Of a stretch of 64,000 bases of DNA, positions 55,355-64,000 are shown piece by piece; the stretch's first letter is position 1, and the number at the start of each line of letters is the position of its first letter. The notes below the pieces were generated by a model. It searched no databases and was not told where the DNA came from. It saw only the letters and a program-made list of their open reading frames with translations. The DNA comes from Actinoplanes sichuanensis (GTDB taxonomy: Bacteria; Actinomycetota; Actinomycetes; Mycobacteriales; Micromonosporaceae). Position numbers and translations under genes: made by a program. The DNA is taken from NCBI RefSeq assembly GCF_033097365.1, contig NZ_AP028461.1, positions 9,947,501 through 10,011,500 on the forward strand. Reading direction: 5' to 3'.

Positions 55355-55858
55355 TCAGACCCGCCGGCGCATCTGCAACTCGGTGAGGACACGCACGGTC
55401 GGGTGCGGCAGGCGGACCCCGGTGTCGGTGAAACCGAGCTTCTCGTACGCCCGGACGGCCCGCTCGTTGCCGCAGACCACCTCCAGCATCAGCTCGTCCC
55501 GCCCGGCCGCCGCGGACCAGTCGGCGACCGCCTCGACGAGCCGGCCGAGCATCTTGCCGCCCCGGACGGAAGGGGTCAGGTAGACCGCGAAGATGACCGT
55601 GCAGCCCGGCTCGCCGGGCACCGTGGTCCCGCCCGCGTGGCCGATCAGCGGCCCGCCCGGATCGACGATGAACTGGGCCGTGTCCGGTCCCTCCGACGAC
55701 TGCACGATCCGCTGCCGGTAGTTGTCGTGCGGCCGGGCCGCGGCCTGGGCCAGGGTCTCCAGGAACGCCAGCGGACTGTCGGCCAGCATCTCCAGGCGCA
55801 GCGCCCGCATCCGGCCGGCGTCGTCCGGGGTCACCCGCCGTACGTCCCAGTTATCCAT
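55355..55858 (-). CDS. GNAT-family N-acetyltransferase
   Basis: 167 residues with one GNAT domain. Visible are the N-terminal [20 protein letters not shown], the acetyl-CoA loop region [19 protein letters not shown] (R-G-G-K-M variant), and the late [19 protein letters not shown]. The sequence resembles general amine or ribosomal-protein-type acetyltransferases; substrate unknown. The start is ATG at 55858; the open frame to 55927 adds residues outside the fold. It is the first gene of a two-gene unit with the HExxH protein downstream. Confidence 0.88.
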   Translation of the reverse strand: MDNWDVRRVTPDDAGRMRALRLEMLADSPLAFLETLAQAAARPHDNYRQRIVQSSEGPDTAQFIVDPGGPLIGHAGGTTVPGEPGCTVIFAVYLTPSVRGGKMLGRLVEAVADWSAAAGRDELMLEVVCGNERAVRAYEKLGFTDTGVRLPHPTVRVLTELQMRRRV

Positions 55859-55941
55859 GGTTCCATCCCTACCGCCGCAATCCCTGGTCGGCAACCGGGT
55901 TGTCGCTAAGCCGAGTGGTTCGGACACGTCATGATTCGACG

Positions 55942-56640
55942 ATGAGCGATGAGTTCCCGCGGCCCTACGCGGAGGAGCCCCCGGCTGCGGAGCCGGTCTC
56001 CGGTTTCCGGCTCGTGCGAACCCGCCCTTGGGCGGTCGCCGTGGCCGTGTTGATCACCTTCCTGGCCACGGTCTCCTATCCGCTCGCGGTGAACGCGATG
56101 AGCGAGCCGTCGAACGTCGGTTTCGGGCCGGACTCCTGGCTTCTGATGGTGGCCATCGGTGCCCTTCCCGCGGTGGTGTCGCTGACGATCGTCGGTGTGC
56201 TGGCGGACCGCCGGGTGACCGTGGGCCGGGCCCTGGGTCTGCTGGTGCTGTCGATCGGACTGTCGTTCGTCGAGGCCTTCCTGATCCGGGCTCTGTCGTT
56301 CACTCTCCTCGTGAATGCGGGACTGTCCCTGGAGTTGCTGTCACCGGTGATCCACGCGTTGACGCTGCTGACCCACGGGCTGCTCGGCATCCTCCTGTTT
56401 CCACCGGTGGCCGGCCGCAACGACTTCCGGGGTCTGGTGGCGGCCTCGTTGGCGGTGCCGTTGCTGACGGTCGCCGAGTCGTGGCTCCAAGGGCCCACGA
56501 CTGACCCGGTGCCACTGGGGTGGGAGCTGGTGGACGCCGTTCTTCGGGTCGGCTGGGCGATTGCGGTTCTCATCACGTTCCGTCCGGCCACCCCGGCATG
56601 GGCCGTCACCCCCGCTGACCTGGGCCGTCAAGATCCTTAG
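55942..56640 (+). CDS. Multi-pass membrane protein of unknown function
   Basis: 232 residues. After a Pro/Glu-rich cytoplasmic start there are about six hydrophobic segments, including VAVAVLITFLATVSYPLAV, LLMVAIGALPAVVSLTIVG and LLGILLFPPVAG. No transporter or enzyme motif is visible and I do not recognise the family. The start is ATG at 55942, with a weak CATGAT box 6 nt upstream. It ends 46 bp before the first CIRCE element of groEL. No terminator is evident between them. Confidence 0.72.
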   Translation: MSDEFPRPYAEEPPAAEPVSGFRLVRTRPWAVAVAVLITFLATVSYPLAVNAMSEPSNVGFGPDSWLLMVAIGALPAVVSLTIVGVLADRRVTVGRALGLLVLSIGLSFVEAFLIRALSFTLLVNAGLSLELLSPVIHALTLLTHGLLGILLFPPVAGRNDFRGLVAASLAVPLLTVAESWLQGPTTDPVPLGWELVDAVLRVGWAIAVLITFRPATPAWAVTPADLGRQDP

Positions 56641-56685
56641 CCGAATCACGGCCACCGACGAGGGTTTCGCGGGAAGATGGGGTTT

Positions 56686-56712
56686 CTTGCACTCGCCATC
56701 GGAGAGTGCTAA
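56686..56712 (+). promoter_or_regulatory. CIRCE operator 1 (HrcA site)
   Basis: The half-site CTTGCACTC, nine spacer bases and a perfect GAGTGCTAA half-site match the HrcA-binding consensus closely. Confidence 0.9.
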
Positions 56713-58563
<1,851 letters not shown>

Positions 58564-58575
58564 GTCCAGTCTCAA

Positions 58576-58607
58576 AACGGGCGGTCCGCTTCGGCGGGCC
58601 GCCCGTT
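58576..58607 (+). terminator. groEL terminator with UUCG loop
   Basis: A 14-bp stem (one G-T pair) is closed by a TTCG tetraloop, followed by CTGCTTT. Confidence 0.85.
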
Positions 58608-58611
58608 CTGC

Positions 58612-58770
58612 TTTCCGGCACCGCCGGTGGTGCCGTCCCGGTTCGTGGGCCGTCGGGCATCGGTTTTCCGTCACCGCCGGTGGTGCCGTCTCGGTTCGTG
58701 GGCCGTCGGGCATCGGTTTTCCGTCACCGCCGGCGATGACGTCCCGGTTCCAGGGTCGTCAGCCATCGCA
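58612..58770. repeat. 53-bp tandem repeat, three copies
   Basis: Copies start at 58612, 58665 and 58718. The first two differ at about two or three positions; the third is more diverged. The third copy covers the 3' end and stop codon of the surface-protein gene, so the array looks like duplications of that gene end. Confidence 0.85.
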
Positions 58771-61700
58771 GCAGGGCCCCGGAGAGTACGGCCAGAGCAC
58801 CCACCCGGGCCACGAGGGCACTGTCCGGCCCGGTCACCGGCACGTCGGGCGGCGCCGGTTCCGGGGTGGCCGCGGTGACCCGCACGGTGATCGTGCCGGT
58901 GGCGGTGCCGCCCCGCCAGTCGGTGATCGTGTAGGTGAACCGGTCGATCCCGGTGAATCCGGCGTCCGGGATGTAGCGGACCGTGCCGGTGTTCCCGGTC
59001 GTGGACGCGGCGGAGACACCGATCCGAGCCGTTCCGTGTGCGGGTCGGCCGACGGCGACCAGGCTGAGGTGGTCCCCGTCGGGATCCGAGTCGTTTCCGG
59101 CCGGCCACAGGGTGACCTGCTCACCGGAGGTGACGGCGGTCAGGTCGCCGGTCACCAGCGGCGGCCGGTTCGGCCCGCGGCCGGGCGACGGCGACGTCGG
59201 CGGCCTGGCCGAGGGAACGGACGGCGACGGTGACACCGGCGGGCTCGCCGGGGCCGACGGGGACGCGGAAACGGGTGGCGACGGGGACGCGGAGACCGGT
59301 GGCGACGGAGACGCCGAAACCGGCGGGCTCGCCGGGGCCGCCGGGGACGCCGAAACCGGTGGTGACGCGGAAACGGGTGGGGACGCGGAGGCGGAGGGGG
59401 ACGACGCGGGCTTGATCAACTGGACGGTCACCCTGGCCGTGGCGACGCGCCCCAGATCGTCACCGACCTCGTAGGTGAAGGAGTCCGAGGTGGCGCCGGA
59501 CCGGGAGACGTATGTGATCGCCCGGTCGGTGTCGAGCCAGGCCGTGCCGTTGCCGGCGGCCCGGACCGCGGTCACGGTGAGGGTCTGACCGGTGTTCGGA
59601 TCGCGGTCGTTGGCGAGCACGTCGAAGATCACGACGGTGGACTCGGCGACCGCGTAGGCGTCGTCGACCGCGATCGGTGGAGCGTTGCGGACCAGCACGG
59701 TGAGCACGGCCGTCGAGGTGGCGTGGGCCGGGTCCTCGATGGTGTACGAGATCGTGTCGATGCCCTGGAAGCCGGTCGCCGGGCGGTAGGTGAGGACCCC
59801 ACCGGCCCGCTGGATCGTGCCGAAACCGGCCGCGGTCACCGCGACCACGCTGATCGGGTCGCCGTTCGGGTCGTCGTCGTTGGCCAGCACGTCCACGGTG
59901 ACCGGGGTGTTCGTGTCGGTGGCGGCGGTGTCGGCCCGCGCCTGCGGTGCGGCGTTGACCACACCGATCGTGACGGTGGCGGTGGTGGTGCCGGTCCCGT
60001 CGCTGAGCTGGTAGTCGAAGTGGTCCGCGCCGAGGTGTCCGGACGCGGGGGTGTAGGTGATCGTCCGGCCCGGACCGGGGACGGCGGTCCCGTGTGCCGG
60101 CCCGGACGTCACCGTGACGGTCACCGTCTCACCGTTGGGATCGTCGTCGTCGTTGGCGAGCACGTCGATCACCTTCGCCGCCCCGGCCGGGACGGTGACC
60201 GCGTCGGCACGGGCCACCGGCAGCCCGTTCGCCACGTTCACGGTGATCCGCCGGGTCGCGGTGCCGCCGTGCCCGTCGTCGATCGTGTAGTCGAAGTGGT
60301 CCGTACCCCAGAAGGTTTGATCGGGGGTGTAGCGGAGGATGCCGGCCGCCTGGACCACCGCCGTGCCGTGCGCCGGGACGGTGGTCCCGGCGACCCGGAG
60401 CACATCGCCCGGATTGTCGTCAGCGGACAGGCCGGGGCCGAGCACCGTGACGTCGACGTACCGGCCGGTGCCGGTGTTGACGGTCCACGGGTCGGCGCGC
60501 GGCGGGGCGTTGCGTACGGTGACCGTGATGGTGGCTGTTCCGGGAGCGTTGTTGATGTCCCTGATCGTGTAGGGGAAGGTCACGTCGCCCCGGAACCCGA
60601 ACGGCGGCTGATAGCGGACCTGTCCGTTGTCGATCATCGCGGTGCCGTCCGCAGGCGTCCCGACCGTGACCAGAGAGATCGCGTCACCGTCCGAGTCGGT
60701 GTCGTTGTCGAGTACGTCGACCAGCACGTCCGTCTGGTGGGCGGTGGAGGCCAGGTCGTCGGCCGCGGTGGGTGCCGCGTTCGCCACATCCACCCAGACG
60801 TCGGCGATGTCCTGACCCCCGTGACTGTCCTCGATCGTGTAGGTGAAGTGCGCCCGGTTCGCGAACCCGACCGCCGGAGTGAAGATGAACGAGTTCCCGG
60901 ACCGGACGACCGTGCCCTGGGCCGGTGCCGGCAGGGTGAAGCCGATGACGGTGAGTGATTCCGGAACGTTCACGTCGGTGTCGTTGTCCAGTACGTCGAC
61001 CGTCACGGCATGCCCGGACCCGGTGCTGATCTCGTCGTCGGCGGCGACCGGTGGCACGTTCGCCGTGGTCACCGTGATGGTGGCGGTACGAACCCCGCCC
61101 GAGCCGTCGGCCACCTGGTAGACGAGGGTGTCGGTGCCGGTCCAGCCGACCGCCGGCAGATAGGTGATCTTCCCGTCCGCCAGGGCGACCGCGGTGCCGT
61201 GCGTCGAGAGCCCGGCCGGTGTGATCGTCAGGATGGTGTCGTCCGGGTCGCTGACCAGGGCCGGCACGTCGACGGTGACCGGGGCGTTGTGCGTGGTCGA
61301 GACGGTGGCGGCGGAGGCGGACGGCGGAGTGTTGACCCGCAGCGTCGCCCGGGCGGAGTCGTTGCCGGAACCGGTGTCCCGGCCGTCCCCGTCCACGTCC
61401 AGGTCGGTGGCCGCGGACGCGGCGGCGGTCGCGGCCACCTCGGCGGGGACGGTCACGGTCGCCTGATGGCCGGCGAGCAGCGGCCCGAGCAGGCAGGTGA
61501 CGGTCTGGCCGGCCGGTGTGCAGCCGGCCGGGAGCGTCCCCACGGTGATCCCGGCCGGCAGGGTGAGCGTGGCGCGGGCGGCCGGCTCCAGATCGGGGCC
61601 GTCGTTGGTGACGGTCGCGGTGTACGCCACCGGCTGTGGCGTGGCCGGCCGCTGCACCCGGTCCGGGCTGACGGTGAGCCCGGCGGCCAGGTCGGCGTCC

Positions 61701-63181
61701 GGCTGGAGCACGACGGTGGCCACCGTCCCGCCCGACGAGGTGACGCTCACGCTGGTGGTCCGCCCGGTGTAGCTCGCGTTGACCTGGTTGGTGATCGCGT
61801 GCGCGGGTGGCACGGTGACGGCCACCCGGACCCGGAACGTCACCCAGGTCGTCCCGAGATAGGGGATGCTGCCCAGCCGGAACACCGCCGCCCCACCCAC
61901 CACCTCGGCGGCGTCGCTGTCGGCCGGGTCGGCGGCGGGCACCCCCTCGATGGTCAACGAGCCCGGCACGTAGTCGGTGTACGCCGGGAACGCGTCCGAG
62001 ATGACGACACCGTCGGCCCAGTCGTTGCCCTCGTTGCGGACCTCGATCCGGTACCGGATCTCGTCGCCGGGCACCAGCGCGTTGCCGTTCACGTCGGTGG
62101 CCGTCGAGGTGGTCACGATCTTCGGGGCGTACAGGTCGATGGCGATCGTGAGGACGCCCGGATAGTAGGTCTCCCCGCTGGTCTTCATGCTCAGTGTGGC
62201 GCTGGTGACCGCGTTGCCGAGCACCCCGTCCGCGGCGATCTGGTCGATGTCGACGCCGAACAGGTTCGAGTACGGCGGATTCCGGCCCCCGATCGGTGTC
62301 CCGCCCTCGCTGACGGTGCTGTTGAAGACGTTGTTCGCCGGGTTCGCCCCGTCACTGAGCACCTGCCCGTTCAGGCGCAGCTCGTCGCCGAATTTGCCCA
62401 GGTCGCCCTCGTAGGCGACGGCGCCGACCTCGGCGTGCACCGGGCCGCTGTGTGGTGTCTCGAAGCCGGTCACCGGGATCTGCACCGTCTCGGTGCCGGA
62501 GATCGACCCGAAACCGTCGTAGACGCGCAGGCTGCGGTAGTCCTCGGCGGCGTTCCGGTAGACGATCACCAGGGTCCAGCCGGCGTACCTGTCCTCACCT
62601 CGCCCGGCTTGGATGTTCGCCACCGCGTACACCCCGTTCCCGGCGGCCGCCACGGGTGCGGTCACGTCGGCGAAGCCCTGGTAGGCGCCGGTCGCGGTGA
62701 TCATGTACAGGCTGGTCGCGGTGATCGGGGTCCAGGTGGCGGCGGACGGCGTACGAAAAAGGACCTTGCCCTTGTCGGAAGGGGTCGGAGCGGCGACGCC
62801 GCCGGTGCCCGCGCGGGGGTCCGCACCCCAGTAGAGCCCGGCGAAGAGGACACTACTGCCGACCGGCATGGTGATCGTCGCCGTGCTGTCGTTGAACGTC
62901 GTCGCGCTCCCGTCGGCGTCCGTCCAGACCATCGCGTAGCCGTTGTCGTTCAGCTCCTCGGTGGCGTTCGAGCCGGTGCCGTTGCGGGCGCTGGTGCAGG
63001 GTGTGGTGGCCGGCGGGCAGGTGATGTTGGCGTTGCCGCGCAGCATGATCGCGCCGTTCGCGTTCACCTCGAACCGGGCGGTGAAGGCCGTGGTGATCGC
63101 CGCCGTGACCGGCCCGCCCGGCGACGCGGTGACCAGCACGGTCAGGACCAGGAGCAGGATGCCGAGCGACCGTCCCCGCAC
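58724..63181 (-). CDS. Large cell-surface protein with DUF11 and eight cadherin-like repeats
   Basis: About 1485 residues. A signal peptide (about 1-28) is followed by an N-terminal adhesin-like domain (VLFAGLYWGADPRAG, DRYAGWTLVIVYRNA), a stalk with VYDVNGN-type strands, a DUF11 domain (about 505-610) and seven tandem cadherin/Big_9-like repeats of about 90 residues (about 617-1255). These carry VDVLDNDTD or VDVLANDDDPNGD calcium-type loops and FTYTIEDSHGG ends. A Ser/Pro/Ala linker (about 1258-1335) leads to an eighth repeat. The tail has DVPVTGPDS, a hydrophobic helix and RHRRR, a variant cell-wall sorting signal. Probable adhesin or wall-associated fibre. GTG 63181 follows TAGCGT by 6 nt; GTG 63184 is the neighbouring alternative. 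Confidence 0.88.
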   Translation of the reverse strand: MRGRSLGILLLVLTVLVTASPGGPVTAAITTAFTARFEVNANGAIMLRGNANITCPPATTPCTSARNGTGSNATEELNDNGYAMVWTDADGSATTFNDSTATITMPVGSSVLFAGLYWGADPRAGTGGVAAPTPSDKGKVLFRTPSAATWTPITATSLYMITATGAYQGFADVTAPVAAAGNGVYAVANIQAGRGEDRYAGWTLVIVYRNAAEDYRSLRVYDGFGSISGTETVQIPVTGFETPHSGPVHAEVGAVAYEGDLGKFGDELRLNGQVLSDGANPANNVFNSTVSEGGTPIGGRNPPYSNLFGVDIDQIAADGVLGNAVTSATLSMKTSGETYYPGVLTIAIDLYAPKIVTTSTATDVNGNALVPGDEIRYRIEVRNEGNDWADGVVISDAFPAYTDYVPGSLTIEGVPAADPADSDAAEVVGGAAVFRLGSIPYLGTTWVTFRVRVAVTVPPAHAITNQVNASYTGRTTSVSVTSSGGTVATVVLQPDADLAAGLTVSPDRVQRPATPQPVAYTATVTNDGPDLEPAARATLTLPAGITVGTLPAGCTPAGQTVTCLLGPLLAGHQATVTVPAEVAATAAASAATDLDVDGDGRDTGSGNDSARATLRVNTPPSASAATVSTTHNAPVTVDVPALVSDPDDTILTITPAGLSTHGTAVALADGKITYLPAVGWTGTDTLVYQVADGSGGVRTATITVTTANVPPVAADDEISTGSGHAVTVDVLDNDTDVNVPESLTVIGFTLPAPAQGTVVRSGNSFIFTPAVGFANRAHFTYTIEDSHGGQDIADVWVDVANAAPTAADDLASTAHQTDVLVDVLDNDTDSDGDAISLVTVGTPADGTAMIDNGQVRYQPPFGFRGDVTFPYTIRDINNAPGTATITVTVRNAPPRADPWTVNTGTGRYVDVTVLGPGLSADDNPGDVLRVAGTTVPAHGTAVVQAAGILRYTPDQTFWGTDHFDYTIDDGHGGTATRRITVNVANGLPVARADAVTVPAGAAKVIDVLANDDDDPNGETVTVTVTSGPAHGTAVPGPGRTITYTPASGHLGADHFDYQLSDGTGTTTATVTIGVVNAAPQARADTAATDTNTPVTVDVLANDDDPNGDPISVVAVTAAGFGTIQRAGGVLTYRPATGFQGIDTISYTIEDPAHATSTAVLTVLVRNAPPIAVDDAYAVAESTVVIFDVLANDRDPNTGQTLTVTAVRAAGNGTAWLDTDRAITYVSRSGATSDSFTYEVGDDLGRVATARVTVQLIKPASSPSASASPPVSASPPVSASPAAPASPPVSASPSPPVSASPSPPVSASPSAPASPPVSPSPSVPSARPPTSPSPGRGPNRPPLVTGDLTAVTSGEQVTLWPAGNDSDPDGDHLSLVAVGRPAHGTARIGVSAASTTGNTGTVRYIPDAGFTGIDRFTYTITDWRGGTATGTITVRVTAATPEPAPPDVPVTGPDSALVARVGALAVLSGALLRWLTTLEPGRHRRR

Positions 63182-63187
63182 CACCTC

Positions 63188-63193
63188 ACGCTA
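63188..63193 (-). promoter_or_regulatory. Putative -10 box, leaderless promoter of the surface-protein gene
   Basis: TAGCGT on the minus strand ends 6 nt before GTG 63181. Confidence 0.45.
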
Positions 63194-63228
63194 GCCGCCG
63201 AGGTTTGTCCCGCTGGGGTGAACGGCGG

Positions 63229-63260
63229 AAGGGACGGGCCGCGTGTGCGACCCGCCCCTT
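63229..63260 (-). terminator. Terminator of the partial surface-protein gene
   Basis: AAGGGACGGG pairs with CCCGCCCCTT (one mismatch) across a 12-nt loop, 14 bp past the stop at 63275. Confidence 0.6.
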
Positions 63261-63274
63261 CCCGTGCGCTGTGA

Positions 63275-64000
63275 TCAGGCCCGGCGCTTTCCGGCCCGGT
63301 GCCGGCCCGGCCGTTCGCCGGTGAGCAGGATCAGCACCCCGCCGACGGCTATCGCGAGGACACCCGCGGAGACGGCCGGGATCAGGTCGGAACCGGTCGT
63401 CGGCAGTTCCACCGTGGCGGCGGCGGTGATCCGGATGGCGATCGTCGCCTGTGCGGTGCTCCCGTTCACGTCCTGAATCGTGTAGGCCAGCGTCTCCGTG
63501 CCGGTGAAGCCGGTGGGTGCCACATAGGTCACGGTCAGGTCGGTCAGGGTCGCCGTGCCGCGCTCCGGCTTGCTGATCTTGAGGATGGTGAGGTTGCCGC
63601 CGTTCGGATCGCTGTCGTTCGACGTCGGGTTGAAGGTGAGCGCCTCACCCGCCACGACCGTGTACCGGTCCTTCATCGCGACCGGTGCCGCGTCGACGCC
63701 GGCCACGGTCACCGTGACGGTGCCGGTGGTGCGGTTGCCGTCGGCGTCCACGGCCTCGTAGGTGAACGAGTCGGTGCCCACGAAACCCTTGTCCGGGGTG
63801 TAGGTGAACGTTCCGTCCGGGTTCAGCACGACGGTTCCGTGTTTCGGCTGCCCGACCGAGGTCACCGTGATGCCGATGCCGTTGTCGTCGACGGTCGGCA
63901 GGGGGATGGTGACCGGCTTGTCCGGTTCGGTCTCCGCCTCCTTGTTCGGGGCGTGCGGCGCGGGGGAGACGGTCACCGTCACCGTGGCGCCGGTGCTCTG
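63275..64000 (-). CDS. LPXTG-anchored surface protein, N-terminus beyond the window
   Basis: The frame is open to the last base of the window, so only the C-terminal 242 or so residues are visible. Two cadherin-like repeats of about 90 residues are present (FTYTPDKGFVGTDSFTYEA; FNPTSNDSDPNGGNL). The end is a textbook wall-sorting signal: LPTTG, then a hydrophobic helix (AVSAGVLAIAVGGVLILL) and the basic tail RHRAGKRRA. A sortase should link it to peptidoglycan. Repeat architecture and tail resemble the neighbouring 1485-residue protein, so the two look like paralogs. They are tandem on the same strand but each seems to have its own signals. Confidence 0.88.
   Translation of the reverse strand, partial: QSTGATVTVTVSPAPHAPNKEAETEPDKPVTIPLPTVDDNGIGITVTSVGQPKHGTVVLNPDGTFTYTPDKGFVGTDSFTYEAVDADGNRTTGTVTVTVAGVDAAPVAMKDRYTVVAGEALTFNPTSNDSDPNGGNLTILKISKPERGTATLTDLTVTYVAPTGFTGTETLAYTIQDVNGSTAQATIAIRITAAATVELPTTGSDLIPAVSAGVLAIAVGGVLILLTGERPGRHRAGKRRA

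Noticed and set aside
61010..63274. 754-codon plus-strand open frame opposite the surface protein
   Set aside because: Low-complexity Gly/Arg/Val composition typical of antisense frames. The minus strand encodes DUF11 and cadherin-like repeats.

Overview
The window is high-GC actinobacterial chromosome, most consistent with Micromonosporaceae (Actinoplanes-like). The reasons are strong G/C bias at third codon positions, frequent GTG starts, a SARP/AfsR regulator, DUF2510-RDD and DUF3263 proteins, an MsiK-type ATPase, a two-ring Cdc48-like AAA+ protein, and a single groEL under two CIRCE operators. The genus is inferred from gene content only. No phage genes, transposases, integrases, rRNA or CRISPR arrays were seen. 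Many genes appear to have leaderless promoters: a TAnnnT box ends 6-8 nt before the start codon.

Layout. 1-9.0 kb: a cut TPR-type membrane protein, a conserved unknown, a PQQ-type beta-propeller, a ROK regulator divergent from an MFS exporter, a coupled RDD/aromatic-aminotransferase pair and a divergent Lrp regulator. 9.0-21.7 kb: a second propeller, a class I fumarase, a lipoprotein, a SARP-NB-ARC-TPR regulator overlapping a class II fumarase, a secreted subtilase, and cysS-rlmB. 21.7-32.8 kb: a third propeller, two small secreted proteins, then an accessory cluster of three secreted ALF-repeat proteins and a small gene, closed by a terminator and tRNA-Thr(UGU). 32.9-41.9 kb: msiK, a fourth propeller, a GNAT enzyme, an RCK-type ion-channel protein, a DUF4032 kinase-like protein, a trypsin-like protease and a PAP2 phosphatase. 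41.8-45.7 kb: an amino-sugar operon (SIS protein, ROK kinase, nagA) divergent from a DeoR repressor, with a repeated operator-like motif between them. 45.9-53.1 kb: DUF3263, the Cdc48-like ATPase, a hydrolase/ABC-ATPase fusion with its permease, and a tandem GNAT protein. 53.2-58.6 kb: a SAM-I riboswitch with a threonine-synthase-like gene, small membrane and GNAT genes, and CIRCE-groEL. 58.6-64 kb: two large cell-wall-anchored surface proteins with cadherin-like repeats, the second running off the window.

The most interesting element is the 1396-residue secreted protein at 27980-32170. After ALF repeats and a very long alanine-rich helical stalk it ends in what looks like an intact RelA/SpoT-type pyrophosphokinase domain. 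A 158-residue gene follows 4 nt later, in the position of an immunity gene. I read this as a polymorphic-toxin-like system with an alarmone-synthetase (toxSAS-type) warhead. The warhead's codon usage differs visibly from the stalk, which suggests a swapped C-terminal module.

All product calls come from motifs read by eye. No database search was run.
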